This document shows, one piece after another, positions 53,853-62,942 of a DNA stretch of 64,000 nucleotides. The stretch spans positions 1,594,501 to 1,658,500 of the forward strand of contig NZ_JAPPRC010000003.1 of assembly GCF_026672425.1 (NCBI RefSeq), in the 5' to 3' direction. How positions within the stretch are numbered: position 1 is the stretch's first letter; every line of letters starts with the position of its first letter. This DNA comes from Pannonibacter sp. SL95 (GTDB lineage: Bacteria; Pseudomonadota; Alphaproteobacteria; Rhizobiales; Stappiaceae). The notes beneath the pieces are model-generated. The model was given only the letters and a program-made list of their open reading frames with translations. It did not search any database and had not been told where the DNA came from. The translations under genes and the position numbers were made by a program.

Positions 53853-54656
53853 TCAGCGGAAATGGCAACTCACGCTGCCAAAAGGTCCGAAATCTGCATG
53901 GATCGATGAGCCGTGCGGGGCTTCGACCGGACGGATGAAGGATCCGGCCAGCACCACCTCTCCGGCCGACAGACCCATGCCATACTGCGCCAGACGGTTG
54001 GCCAGCCACGCGATGCCGCGGGCCGGGTTGTTGAGAACGCCGGCGCCGAGGCCGGTTTCTTCCACTTCGCCATTCCGGGAGACAATCGCCCCCATCCAGC
54101 GCATGTCGACCGCATCGGGCCGCATCGGCCGGCCACCCAGCACGTAGCCAGCGTTGGCGGCATTATCGGAAATCGTGTCGACGATGGTGCGGGTCTGCTT
54201 CGTCTGAGGATCGACCCGGACGATGCGCGTGTCGAGAATTTCCAGCGAGGGCGTGATGTAGTCGGTCGCGTTCAGCACGTCGAAGACGGTGACATGCGGT
54301 CCCTTCAGCGGGGCCTTCAGGATGAAGGCGATCTCCGCCTCGACCCGCGGCTGGATGAAACGGTCCTCGGGGATGACCGAGCCATCCTCGAAGGCCATGT
54401 CGTCGAACAGCACGCCCGAATCCGGGATGTCGATGTTGAGCGCATACTGCATCGCCTTGGAGGTGAGGCCGATCTTCCAGCCGGTGACCTTGCGCCCGGC
54501 CGCCAGCTTGCGCTTCACCCAGGCGGCCTGGACCGCGTAGGCGTCGTCCATGGTCATGCCGGGATGCTTCAGGGACAGGAGCCCGGTCTGCACCCGGCTG
54601 CGCTCGGCCTCATCGAGGGCGGCGGCGGCGGCGGCGATTTCGGCGGCACTCAGCAT
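53853..54656 (-). CDS. hpaH: 2-oxo-hept-4-ene-1,7-dioate hydratase
   Basis: 267 residues. Hydrates the intermediate after decarboxylation in the homoprotocatechuate meta-cleavage pathway. Family landmarks: [46 protein letters not shown] and [18 protein letters not shown] with [14 protein letters not shown]. Overlaps the preceding gene by one base (TGATG). Last gene of the hpa block. Confidence 0.94.
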   Translation of the reverse strand: MLSAAEIAAAAAALDEAERSRVQTGLLSLKHPGMTMDDAYAVQAAWVKRKLAAGRKVTGWKIGLTSKAMQYALNIDIPDSGVLFDDMAFEDGSVIPEDRFIQPRVEAEIAFILKAPLKGPHVTVFDVLNATDYITPSLEILDTRIVRVDPQTKQTRTIVDTISDNAANAGYVLGGRPMRPDAVDMRWMGAIVSRNGEVEETGLGAGVLNNPARGIAWLANRLAQYGMGLSAGEVVLAGSFIRPVEAPHGSSIHADFGPFGSVSCHFR

Positions 54657-55540
54657 CAGATCACCTCGTCGGCAACAGTGTTGGTCAGGGTGCCGAGCCC
54701 GTCGGCGCTGACCTCGATCACATCGCCCGGCTTCAGCCAGATCGGCGGATCAAAGCGCGCGCCGGCGCCCGTCGGCGTCCCGGTCAGGATGACATCGCCC
54801 GGCAGCAGCGTGGCGAAGGTCGAGATATAGGCGATGATCTTTCGGAAGGAGAAGATCATCCGGCTGGTGCGGTCCGACTGGCGCAGCTCGCCGTTCACCC
54901 GGGTTTCCAGCGCGATGTCGGCAATCTGCTCCTCGCCGGTGAAGGGCACGAACCAGGGGCCAAGCGACCCGGAGCGGTCGAAGTTCTTGCCCTGCGTCAC
55001 GTTGAACTTGGCGTGGCGGACCCAGTCGCGCAGCGTGCCTTCGTTGGCAAGGCTGAGGCCGGCGATGTGGGAGAGTGCATCCTTCTCGGCGATCCGGCGG
55101 CCCGGCTTGCCGATGACGATGACGATCTCGCCCTCGTAGTCGAGCTGATGCGATTCCGGCGGGCGGATCAGCGGTGCGTTGTGGCCGGTGAAGGACGAGG
55201 AGAAGCGCACGAACAGGGACGGGTTCGACGGCGCGGCCTGGCCGTCCTTGTACTCTTCGTTGCGGTCGGGGAAGTTGACGCCGACGCAGATGTACTTGTC
55301 TGCGTCGGTGACGGGGAGATCGAAGCTGAGACCGTCGAGAGCCAGGTCCGCCGGCAGGCTGGAGGCCTCGTCAACCAGCCGCGAAAGCGCGCCGTCGGCG
55401 AGCACGCTGCGCAGTGTCGGCCAGCGGGCTCCGAACCGTGCGCTGAGGTCGACGACACCATCGCCGTTGACCAGACCGTAGCGGCGTTGGCCATTCTTGT
55501 GAAAGCCGACGAGTCGGGATGAGGGCAGGGCGATGGTCAT
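54656..55540 (-). CDS. hpaG: Fumarylacetoacetate hydrolase family protein, HpaG-like
   Basis: 294 residues. FAH-fold with the metal-binding and catalytic segments YICVGVNFPDRNEEY, HQLDYEGEIVIVIGKPGR and AGLSLANEGTLRDWVRHAKF. In the HPA pathway HpaG decarboxylates OPET and isomerises HHDD; E. coli HpaG has two such domains (about 430 residues) whereas this is one domain, so only part of the function may be here. Located between hpaH and hpaD. Confidence 0.82.
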   Translation of the reverse strand: MTIALPSSRLVGFHKNGQRRYGLVNGDGVVDLSARFGARWPTLRSVLADGALSRLVDEASSLPADLALDGLSFDLPVTDADKYICVGVNFPDRNEEYKDGQAAPSNPSLFVRFSSSFTGHNAPLIRPPESHQLDYEGEIVIVIGKPGRRIAEKDALSHIAGLSLANEGTLRDWVRHAKFNVTQGKNFDRSGSLGPWFVPFTGEEQIADIALETRVNGELRQSDRTSRMIFSFRKIIAYISTFATLLPGDVILTGTPTGAGARFDPPIWLKPGDVIEVSADGLGTLTNTVADEVI

Positions 55541-55552
55541 GTCGTCATCTCC

Positions 55553-56533
55553 TCACGGGGCCACGATCGGCTGGGCGTCCAGCCTGGCGGCAACGGGCTC
55601 GACGCCGGCAAAGAGGCTGCCTTCCTCGAACCAGGACTTAGGCGCAGGCGCCCCCCAGAGCGTCTGGCGCTGCGGGTCCTTCAGGTCCCACTTGATCGGC
55701 TCCAGGTCCGGATCGACCGTCTGGTAGTCAGAGCAATAGATCTCGATGCGGTGGCCATCCGGGTCGCGGATGTAGAGGAAGAAGGCGTTGGAAATGCCAT
55801 GCCGGCCCGGACCGCGCTCGATGTTGGCGAGATAGCCGGAGGTGGCCATCAGGTCGAGCAGGTCGATGATGTTGAGCGGCGTCGGCACCCAGAAGGCGGT
55901 GTGATGCAGACGCGGGCCACGGCCGTTGGTGAAGGCGATGTCATGCACGCCGCCCTTGCGGTGCGTCCAGGCGGCCCACAGCTTCTTCGATACCTCGTCC
56001 TCGGTGTATTCCGTCACCCGGAAGCCGATCTCGTTGTAGAAGGCGACGCTCTCGTCCACGCTCGGGGTGAAACAGTTGAAGTGGTCGATTCGCAGCGGTT
56101 TCACGCCCTTGTAGAGGGCGTATTTCTGATGGATCGGTGGCAGCCGGTCCATGCGGGTGTAGAATTCCAGCGGAATGCCGTGCGGATCCTGCGTGCGCAG
56201 CGTGCGCGACTGGTAGGGCCGCTCGACCCACTCCACCGGCAGACCCTTGGCCTTGAAGAATTGCTCGGCCTTGGCAAGGTCATCCTCGTCAAAGAGCTTG
56301 AAACCGAGCAGGTTGGCGGTCGCCGTCTCGCCCTTCTTCAGGATGATGCAGTGGTGCCCGCGCTCTTCCATGGCACGCAGGTAGATCTCGCTGTCGGTCT
56401 CGTCGGTGACCTGAAGGCCGAGGATGTCGACGTAGAAGGCGCGGGATGCAGCCAGATCGCGCACGGTGAACTCCACGTGGCTCAGCCGCACGATGTTGAA
56501 GGGCGGATAGAGATTGGGGGCAGGAATGGGCAT
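55553..56533 (-). CDS. hpaD: 3,4-dihydroxyphenylacetate 2,3-dioxygenase (type I extradiol)
   Basis: 326 residues, vicinal-oxygen-chelate fold. Predicted metal ligands are His151 (RIDHFNCF), His211 (LHHTAFWVP) and Glu264 (HRIEIYCSDY), closely matching the His155, His214, Glu267 set of the Brevibacterium/Arthrobacter HPCD enzymes. Extradiol cleavage of homoprotocatechuate. ATG at 56533 has a GGAGGA eight bases upstream. E. coli HpaD is of the unrelated type III; this one is type I. Confidence 0.94.
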   Translation of the reverse strand: MPIPAPNLYPPFNIVRLSHVEFTVRDLAASRAFYVDILGLQVTDETDSEIYLRAMEERGHHCIILKKGETATANLLGFKLFDEDDLAKAEQFFKAKGLPVEWVERPYQSRTLRTQDPHGIPLEFYTRMDRLPPIHQKYALYKGVKPLRIDHFNCFTPSVDESVAFYNEIGFRVTEYTEDEVSKKLWAAWTHRKGGVHDIAFTNGRGPRLHHTAFWVPTPLNIIDLLDLMATSGYLANIERGPGRHGISNAFFLYIRDPDGHRIEIYCSDYQTVDPDLEPIKWDLKDPQRQTLWGAPAPKSWFEEGSLFAGVEPVAARLDAQPIVAP

Positions 56534-56584
56534 CGGGTCCTCCCGGAACTTTGCCGGATTGTTCTGGTCTGGGTTTAGCGGGGA

Positions 56585-58105
56585 TCAGCCGCCGAGCTTG
56601 GGGATGGCGTGGGCGTGCGTCGCAAACGCGATGTTCTTGGTTTCCATGTAGAAATCGAAGGACCAGTCACCGCCGTCGCGGCCGATGCCGGAATTCTTGA
56701 CACCGCCGAAGGGCGTCGGCAGATGGCGGACGTTCTCAGAGTTCACCCAGATCATCCCCGCCTCCAGGCTTTCCGAGAATCGGAAGGCGCGGGTGACGTC
56801 ATTGGTCCAGATGTAGCCGGTGAGGCCGTATTCGACGTCATTGGCAATGGCGAGGGCTTCCTCTTCGGTCTTGAACGGGATCGCCGTCAGGACCGGGCCG
56901 AAGATTTCCTCCTGCGCGATGCGCATGGACTGGTTTGCGCCGGTGAACAGCGTCGGGCTGACATAATGCCCGCTGGCGAACTCACCGCCGAGCTTCTGGC
57001 CGCCGACGGCAATGGTGGCCCCGTCTTCCCGGGCGATGTCGAAGTAGGACAGAACCTTCTTCTCGTGCACCTCGTGGATCAGCGGTCCGATGACCGTGTC
57101 CGGATCGAGCGGATGGCCGACCTTGATGCGGGCGGCCTTCTCGGCGACCTTGGCGACGAAGGCGTCATGGATGCTCTCCTCAACCAGCAGGCGGGAGGAG
57201 GAGGTGCAGCGCTCGCCGTTCAGCGAATAGATCATGAAGACGGCGGCGTCAGCTGCCCGCTCCAGATCGGCATCGGCGAAGACCACGACCGGGTTCTTGC
57301 CGCCGAGTTCAAAGTGAACGCGCTTCAGCGTGTCGGAGCCCTGGCGCATGATCATCGAGCCGGTGCGGCTTTCGCCGACAAAGGCGATGGCCTTGATGTC
57401 CGGGTGCATGGTGAGCGCCTTGCCGGCGTCCTCGCCGAAGCCGTTGACGAGGTTCCAGACGCCCTTCGGCAGTCCGGCCTCCTCGGCGATCTCGACCAGC
57501 AGACGGGCGGTCAGCGGCGAAAATTCCGCCGGCTTGTGGACGACGGTGCAGCCGGCAGCCAATGCCGGTGCGATCTTCCACGTGGACAACATAAAGGGCG
57601 TGTTCCACGGCGTGATCACGCCGACTGGTCCGATCGGATGGCGGGTGGTGATGTTCACCTGTCCCGGCGCCTGGATCGACTGGCCGTCGCGGGCTTCCGG
57701 GGCCTTGTCAGCATAGAAGCGGAAGTTTTCCGCTCCGCGCAGCGCTGCCTTCGACATGAAGCGCAGCGCTTGGCCGGTGTCCATGCATTCGGTGAAGGCA
57801 ATCTCGTCTGCGCGCGCAACGATGCCGTCAGCGATCTTGTGCAGGATCTTGCGCCGGTCGGCGCCGGAGAGGGCGGCCCAGCTCTTGAACGCCGCCTTGG
57901 CAGCCTTGGCTGCCTTGTCGATGTCGGAGGCTCCGCCCTTGGCGACCTTGGCAAGCAGCCGGCCATCGGCCGGAGAGCGGGTCTCGAAGGACTCGCCGCT
58001 GTCGGCTGCGACCGAGACGCCGCCGATATGGTTCAGCACGCCATCGCGGGCAAAGCGGGCGAGATAGTCTTCGGCACGGGCCAGGTTCTTTTGCAGGTCG
58101 CTCAT
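56585..58105 (-). CDS. hpaE: 5-carboxymethyl-2-hydroxymuconate semialdehyde dehydrogenase
   Basis: 506 residues, aldehyde dehydrogenase superfamily. Catalytic Cys in GERCTSSSRLLVEES and catalytic Glu in FELGGKNPVVVFADAD. NAD-binding segment GVITPWNTPFMLSTWKIAPA. Oxidises the HpaD product to 5-carboxymethyl-2-hydroxymuconate. Start overlaps hpaF as ATGA; lies 51 bases before hpaD. Confidence 0.95.
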   Translation of the reverse strand: MSDLQKNLARAEDYLARFARDGVLNHIGGVSVAADSGESFETRSPADGRLLAKVAKGGASDIDKAAKAAKAAFKSWAALSGADRRKILHKIADGIVARADEIAFTECMDTGQALRFMSKAALRGAENFRFYADKAPEARDGQSIQAPGQVNITTRHPIGPVGVITPWNTPFMLSTWKIAPALAAGCTVVHKPAEFSPLTARLLVEIAEEAGLPKGVWNLVNGFGEDAGKALTMHPDIKAIAFVGESRTGSMIMRQGSDTLKRVHFELGGKNPVVVFADADLERAADAAVFMIYSLNGERCTSSSRLLVEESIHDAFVAKVAEKAARIKVGHPLDPDTVIGPLIHEVHEKKVLSYFDIAREDGATIAVGGQKLGGEFASGHYVSPTLFTGANQSMRIAQEEIFGPVLTAIPFKTEEEALAIANDVEYGLTGYIWTNDVTRAFRFSESLEAGMIWVNSENVRHLPTPFGGVKNSGIGRDGGDWSFDFYMETKNIAFATHAHAIPKLGG

Positions 58106-58503
58106 GGACGGTCCTTCTCGGCGTTCCGCAGACGCGGGTGCATGGTGTTGCGCTTCCAGCTCAGGGCCGGATCGATTTCGATGATTTCGAGGGACAGGGC
58201 GAAATGTGGCTCGGCAAGCAGCGGGGCGAAGATCGCGCCGGCCGCGGCAAAGATCGCGTCGCCGCCGATCTTCTTTTCATCAGCGCTGCGACCCACGCCG
58301 ATGCGCAGGACCAGATCGACAAAGCCGTTCTGGGGCAGAAGGTCGCCAATGGCGGCATGGTCTGCCTTCAGGGCCCGCACCCTCACTGCGCCGAGTTCAA
58401 ACAAGCCGGTTGAAAGCATGGCAGCATGCAGCTCTCGGCAGGCTGCCGTCATGTCCACGGCAGCCTCGACCGGGCCGGCATACTGGATTGTCAAATGTGG
58501 CAT
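58102..58503 (-). CDS. hpaF: 5-carboxymethyl-2-hydroxymuconate delta-isomerase
   Basis: 133 residues, tautomerase superfamily, CHMI type. The N terminus is MPHLTIQYAGPVE; Pro2 is the catalytic base after Met removal. Conserved C-terminal pattern HFALSLEIIEIDPALSWKRN. First gene of the minus-strand hpa block, divergent from hpaR. Confidence 0.94.
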   Translation of the reverse strand: MPHLTIQYAGPVEAAVDMTAACRELHAAMLSTGLFELGAVRVRALKADHAAIGDLLPQNGFVDLVLRIGVGRSADEKKIGGDAIFAAAGAIFAPLLAEPHFALSLEIIEIDPALSWKRNTMHPRLRNAEKDRP

Positions 58504-58524
58504 GGCCGTTATCCCTGTTGGTAA

Positions 58525-58536
58525 TTAACATGTTAA
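58525..58536 (+). promoter_or_regulatory. Palindrome between hpaF and hpaR, probable HpaR operator
   Basis: TTAACATGTTAA, a perfect 12-bp palindrome in an AT-rich patch, 22 bases upstream of hpaF and 89 upstream of hpaR. MarR-family regulators bind such palindromes; HpaR ownership is by position. Confidence 0.72.
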
Positions 58537-58625
58537 ATATAAACCCGCGTGGCCGTCAAATGTTTTATAGGCAACACTGAAGGCGTCGAGGGGCGCTCCT
58601 CAGGTGCCGCAACAGCGAGGATTGC

Positions 58626-59129
58626 ATGGGATCGGACGGAAACGGGGATCAGGAGCCGGAGAACAAGGTTGCCGCAGGGCACTTGCGGACAACACGCCGT
58701 TCACTTCCGATCGCCTTGTTGCGGGCCAGGGAGAGCGTGATGGCGCACTTTCGTCCGATGCTGACGCGGCATGACCTGACCGAGCAGCAGTGGCGCGTCA
58801 TGCGCGTGCTGGCCGAGGAAGGCGAGATGGACGCGACACAGCTGGCAGCCAAGGCTCTGATCCTTGCGCCGAGCCTGACCCGGATGATCCGCCTTCTGGA
58901 AAAGCGCCAGCTGATTCTGTTGCGCAAGGACGAAGAGGATGGCCGCCGAACCCTGGTGCGGATTGCGACTCATGGGCTTGAGCTGATCGAAGAGATTCGC
59001 CCCGAAAGCGCTGCGATCTACGCGAGGCTGGAGCAGCGCTGCGGTGAGGCGGAGCTTGAGACTTTGATGGATCAGCTTGAGCGTCTGGTTGCCCGTTTGG
59101 GGCCAGCGGACAGTGTGGGTGACGACTGA
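58626..59129 (+). CDS. hpaR: MarR family regulator HpaR
   Basis: 167 residues. MarR winged helix: RSLPIALLRARESVMAHFRP, then LTRHDLTEQQWRVMRVLAEE, then MDATQLAAKALILAPSLTRM as the recognition helix, and LLRKDEEDGRRTLVRI for the wing. Typical of the homoprotocatechuate repressor HpaR, consistent with its divergent position. ATG at 58626; a shorter form beginning inside the helix is unlikely. Confidence 0.9.
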   Translation: MGSDGNGDQEPENKVAAGHLRTTRRSLPIALLRARESVMAHFRPMLTRHDLTEQQWRVMRVLAEEGEMDATQLAAKALILAPSLTRMIRLLEKRQLILLRKDEEDGRRTLVRIATHGLELIEEIRPESAAIYARLEQRCGEAELETLMDQLERLVARLGPADSVGDD

Positions 59130-59310
59130 GGCGGCTCGAGACCATCAAGCCACGAGCCTGGGCCGGCGTTTTTATCCGGAGCAGAAGCGATCTGGCGCCG
59201 GCCTGAACAGGGCTCGGGACCATGATGAGCGTCCGAACGCAATCGTTCGGCTACATCGTTTCTAGCTATTTTTTTGGGAAATACACGAAAGGTCTTTTGT
59301 ACCAGGTGAG

Positions 59311-59385
59311 TGGTACGCCCAAGGGGAATCGAACCCCTGTTTTCGCCGTGAAAGGGCGACGTCCTAACCGCTAGACGATGGGCGC
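59311..59385 (-). tRNA. tRNA-Glu (TTC)
   Basis: Minus strand, 75 bases including an encoded CCA. Acceptor stem GCGCCCA pairs with TGGGCGT; the anticodon loop CTTTCAC gives anticodon TTC; the T loop has TTCGATTC. GCGCCCATCG at the 5' end is typical of alphaproteobacterial tRNA-Glu. Confidence 0.97.
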
Positions 59386-59523
59386 TTACTCGGTGCAGTC
59401 CGTGTGGGCCGCGTCGTGTGAGGAGGCTTATAGGCAGAATGATCGGAGGCTGCAAGGGGGTATTTGCAGGGTTTTCCACAGGCTCGAATTTTTTCTCCTG
59501 CGCGATCCTGATGCTTTGGCGGA

Positions 59524-59558
59524 AAACCTGAGGAGTCCGGCCGTGGCCGAACTCCTCT
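59524..59558 (-). terminator. Terminator of gloA
   Basis: On the minus strand a 13-bp stem (GAGGAGTTCGGCC / GGCCGGACTCCTC, one mismatch) is followed by AGGTTTTCC. It begins 28 bases after the gloA stop. Confidence 0.8.
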
Positions 59559-59586
59559 CATGGATTGAACGGCTTAGAGCCAAACC

Positions 59587-60027
59587 TTACCAGGTGCCGG
59601 TGTTGGCCATCGACGCCCACGGCTCTGCGGGCGCCTTGGCTTCACCCTTCTGCAGCAGCTCAATGGAAATGCCGTCCGGAGACTTCACAAAGGCCATGCG
59701 GCCATCGCGCGGGGGGCGGTTGATGGTGACGCCCTTGGCCATCAGGTCAGCGCAGAAGGCGTAGATGTCGTCGACTTCATAGGCGAGGTGGCCGAAGTTG
59801 CGGCCGCCGGAATAGGTCTCCGGATCCCAGTTGTAGGTGAGTTCGAGGAGGGGGGCGGCGTTGGCGCGACCGTTTTCCACGTCGTCACGCGCGGCGAGGA
59901 AGATGAGCGTGAAGCGGCCGGCCTGATGCTCCATCCGGCGGACTTCGGTCATGCCCATCTTGTTGCAATAGAAATCGAGCGAAGCGTCAACGTCCGTGAC
60001 ACGGACCATCGTGTGCAGGTAGCGCAT
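59587..60027 (-). CDS. gloA: Lactoylglutathione lyase (glyoxalase I)
   Basis: 146 residues, VOC fold. [20 protein letters not shown] places the first metal His at residue 5; [13 protein letters not shown] gives the Glu ligand, GHLAYEVDD the second His, and GISIELLQ the second Glu. Detoxifies methylglyoxal with glutathione. ATG at 60027 with AAAGGA upstream. Monocistronic. Confidence 0.94.
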   Translation of the reverse strand: MRYLHTMVRVTDVDASLDFYCNKMGMTEVRRMEHQAGRFTLIFLAARDDVENGRANAAPLLELTYNWDPETYSGGRNFGHLAYEVDDIYAFCADLMAKGVTINRPPRDGRMAFVKSPDGISIELLQKGEAKAPAEPWASMANTGTW

Positions 60028-60137
60028 GGTGTCCTTTCAGAGCATCTGGTTCGGAAGCCTTGCATCACGGTTCCACCGGGCAAACACTGTCTGACGACAT
60101 GCGGGCCAGATCAGCGTGCGCGAGCGATGGAGCGATG

Positions 60138-60917
60138 ATGAGCCGATCCGACAGCAGACAGATCGAGGATGTGGTGGTGGCCAGCGCCGTGCTGGCCGAG
60201 GTATTTGCCCGAAACGAGCGTGTGGTTGTGCTGACCGGTGCCGGGATCTCGACCGAATCGGGAATTCCGGATTACCGCTCGCCCTCAGGCATATGGGCGA
60301 CCAGCACACCCATTCAATACCAGGCCTTTGTTTCCGACAAGGCATCGCGCCTCGAAGACTGGCGGCGGCGTCTCAGGTTCCATGCGGAGTTCACGTCGGC
60401 AGTTCCCAATGCCGCGCACCTGGCCCTTGCCCGGCTTGCCCGCAGCGGTCAGCTCGCCACAGTGGTGACGCAGAACATCGACGGACTTCATCGTCGCTCA
60501 GGAATTCCTGCGGACCAACTGATCGAACTGCATGGAAATGGCACCTACGCCCATTGCCTTGACTGCAGAACGCCCGCCGGCATTCCCGATCAGCGTGAGA
60601 CAATCGAAGCAGGGCGCAGCCCGAGATGTCCCGCGTGCGGCGGCTTGCTGAAGGCGGCGGTCGTCAGCTTCGGGGAACAGATGCCGAGAGGCCGGCTCGA
60701 GGCAGCCATCGCGGCAGCGCGGGGATGCGATGCCTTTCTGGTGCTGGGATCTTCGCTCGCCGTTCACCCCGCTGCGTCCTTGCCGGAACTGGCCGCCGAC
60801 GCCGGTGCGGAGCTCATCATTGTCAATCGGGAGCCGACGCCGCTGGACCATCTGGCTCACCTCTTGATCAGGGTTCCCCTTGCGGAGGCTTTCGGGCCGT
60901 TGGCCCTGGCCGGGTAA
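60138..60917 (+). CDS. Sir2 family NAD-dependent protein deacylase
   Basis: 259 residues from ATG at 60138 (ATG at 60135 is adjacent; the frame upstream is not supported). Sirtuin motifs in order: VVVLTGAGISTESGIPDYRS, VTQNIDGLHRRSG, ELHGNG with the catalytic His, zinc cysteines CLDC and CPAC, FGEQMP, LGSSLAVHPA and VNREPTPLD. Removes acyl groups from lysines using NAD. Divergent from gloA. Cytoplasmic. Confidence 0.93.
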   Translation: MSRSDSRQIEDVVVASAVLAEVFARNERVVVLTGAGISTESGIPDYRSPSGIWATSTPIQYQAFVSDKASRLEDWRRRLRFHAEFTSAVPNAAHLALARLARSGQLATVVTQNIDGLHRRSGIPADQLIELHGNGTYAHCLDCRTPAGIPDQRETIEAGRSPRCPACGGLLKAAVVSFGEQMPRGRLEAAIAAARGCDAFLVLGSSLAVHPAASLPELAADAGAELIIVNREPTPLDHLAHLLIRVPLAEAFGPLALAG

Positions 60918-61053
60918 TGCATCGCAGCAGACCGATCTGTGGTTAGTTAACAAATTCCTCTGGTGGAGGTGCTGGCCGGTGTTATCCTTTTATTAGGAAT
61001 CAGCAGGGGCGTGAGTCGTTCGAGCCACACACCTGCTGACGGATGCGGCGTAG

Positions 61054-61653
61054 ATGATGGGGCGTTTGACGATGGGGGGAAAAGCGGCACAGGATCCCCG
61101 ATTGCTCGAGGCGATGGCTGACGACGTCGCCGTCGATCTGATCGAGGTTGCGGGAACCATCAAGTGGTTCGACATCGCCAAGGGATATGGGTTCATCGTG
61201 CCAGACAATGGCATGGCTGACATCCTGCTCCACGTCACGTGCCTTCGCCGCGACGGTTTCCAGACCGCCTATGAGGGCGCGCGGGTCATCTGCGAGGTTC
61301 TCGACAAGCCGCGTGGCTTGCAGGCCTTCCGGATCCTGTCGATGGACGAATCCACCGCGGTGCATCCGTCCCAGCTGCCACCGTCCCGCACCCATGTGCA
61401 GGTCGTTCCCGAGACTGGCTTCGAGCGGGCCTCGGTGAAGTGGTTCAACCGGGTCAAGGGCTTCGGCTTCCTGACACAGGGCGAAGGCTCTGAGGACATC
61501 TTCATTCACATGGAGACGCTGCGTCGCTTCGGGATCACCGAGCTCCGTCCGGGCCAGGATGTGCTTGTGCGGTTCGGGATGGGACCGAAAGGCCGCATGG
61601 CCGCCGAGATCCGTCCCGTTGGCGCGGGAACACATATCCCGTCCTCTCACTGA
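61054..61653 (+). CDS. Cold-shock protein with two cold-shock domains
   Basis: 199 residues. CSD1: AGTIKWFDIAKGYGFIVPDN and ADILLHVTCL (the usual FVH is LLH), then a linker of about 30 residues, CSD2: ASVKWFNRVKGFGFLTQGEG and EDIFIHMETL with IH in place of VH. Two-domain CSPs of about 190 residues are known from alphaproteobacteria. ATG at 61054; 61057 and 61072 are alternative starts. Function is RNA binding, inferred from the domains. Confidence 0.92.
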   Translation: MMGRLTMGGKAAQDPRLLEAMADDVAVDLIEVAGTIKWFDIAKGYGFIVPDNGMADILLHVTCLRRDGFQTAYEGARVICEVLDKPRGLQAFRILSMDESTAVHPSQLPPSRTHVQVVPETGFERASVKWFNRVKGFGFLTQGEGSEDIFIHMETLRRFGITELRPGQDVLVRFGMGPKGRMAAEIRPVGAGTHIPSSH

Positions 61654-61893
61654 TCTATCCATCAGCGGGACGTTGATCTGAATTGAGTTTGACCGGTCAA
61701 AAACCGGAATGAGGGGTTTGCAGTCTGCTGCGAGCCACAGGACCCATTTGCCTTGAGCCCGGCGTGTAGTGCCGGCTTGGCAGAGGGGCCACAACCCGGC
61801 CGGAGTGCTCGCAGAAGCGGGGCGCTGGCTGGGGGGACGCCGAGAACAGGCGACCCGATGCGTTGAGTTTGCGTTGTCCAGGGGGACTTTGTC

Positions 61894-62445
61894 ATGCGTA
61901 TAACCCGCTTCACGGCGCCATCCGGCGTCCCGCCCGTTCGTAGCATGCCTGCTGCGGCGGCTTCTTGGCGTGAAGCTGCTGGAATAGTCGCGCGCGCGGC
62001 GCTGATTGGCGTCATCGTCCTGTTCGGCGTCCTTGCGGCCCGGGCCGCTCGCGCAGAAACGCTGCCGACCGAAATGGTTGTGATCAGCACCGCTGCCGGA
62101 GACGTGACCTTCAAGGCCGAAGTGGCGGCGACTGAGGCCCAGCGGTCTGTCGGTCTGATGAACCGCAAGGACATGGCGACGGACGCTGGCATGCTCTTCG
62201 TCTTCGATGGCGAGGGCGAGCGCTATTTCTGGATGAAGAACACCTATCTTTCGCTCGACATGATCTTCATTGCTGCTGACGGGCGAATCGTGTCGATCGC
62301 CAAGGACACGGTGCCGCTTTCCGAGAAGATCGTCGCATCCGGTGCACCGGCGCAATATGTGCTGGAAGTGCTGGCGGGGACATCGGAGCGGTTGGGGCTC
62401 GCTGCCGGTCAAGCCGTGAAGGCTCCGAGCATCCGGGCGCGCTGA
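61894..62445 (+). CDS. DUF192 family secreted or membrane-anchored protein
   Basis: 183 residues. ATG at 61894 with GGGGGA upstream. A long basic leader precedes a hydrophobic helix (ARAALIGVIVLFGVLAARA, ending with ARA near residue 53), probably a cleaved signal. DUF192 domain: GLMNRKDMATDAGMLFVF, RYFWMKNTYLSLDMIFI and the AQYVLEVLAG strand. Family of unknown function, periplasmic in proteobacteria. Confidence 0.9.
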   Translation: MRITRFTAPSGVPPVRSMPAAAASWREAAGIVARAALIGVIVLFGVLAARAARAETLPTEMVVISTAAGDVTFKAEVAATEAQRSVGLMNRKDMATDAGMLFVFDGEGERYFWMKNTYLSLDMIFIAADGRIVSIAKDTVPLSEKIVASGAPAQYVLEVLAGTSERLGLAAGQAVKAPSIRAR

Positions 62446-62600
62446 CTGAGTTCACGCCATCTCACACCTGACGACGTGTGGCGGAGTTTCGATCGCCCAT
62501 CAATGCAGTTTCCCGGAATTGTCTGGACGGTCCGGGTTTTCGCCTGAGACCGCATTGACTTCAGGCCCGAAACAGTGGAAACCCACACAAATCAAGGTAT

Positions 62601-62677
62601 CGGGGTATAGCGCAGCCTGGTAGCGCATCTGCTTTGGGAGCAGAGGGTCGCAAGTTCGAATCTTGCTGCCCCGACCA
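62601..62677 (+). tRNA. tRNA-Pro (TGG)
   Basis: 77 bases including an encoded CCA. CGGGGTA acceptor pairs with TGCCCCG; the anticodon stem is TCTGC/GCAGA with loop TTTGGGA, anticodon TGG; TTCGAAT in the T loop. Confidence 0.97.
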
Positions 62678-62726
62678 TCAATTCAAGCACTTAGTGGCGA
62701 CTGGTCGGCGATGCGACCGCGTTTTC

Positions 62727-62756
62727 AGGCACCCGGCGGGTGCCTTTTTTATTTTG
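62727..62756 (+). terminator. Terminator after tRNA-Pro
   Basis: Stem GGCACCC / GGGTGCC with a GGC loop and an A-T closing pair, followed by TTTTTTATTTT; 50 bases after the tRNA. Confidence 0.93.
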
Positions 62757-62942
62757 GTCGATCCACAGCGGAGTTGACGTGCCTGGCCGTTTGAGCGCCC
62801 AGAAACTGCCTGGCATTTGACGGCACAACAATTGCCCTGCAACGCAGCGTAGGTCGCTTGCTTTTTGTTTCCACCCGGCCGCGTCCGTTCCACTGTTAAC
62901 CCGCCGCGCAAGATCGCGCGGGCTAACATGTTGGGGACGTAG

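Noticed and set aside
61000-62412. 470-codon minus-strand frame
   Set aside because: Antisense to the two-CSD and DUF192 genes; no domain and no ribosome binding site.
62601-62942. Possible integrated element at tRNA-Pro
   Set aside because: No integrase or repeated tRNA 3' end; a normal terminator follows.
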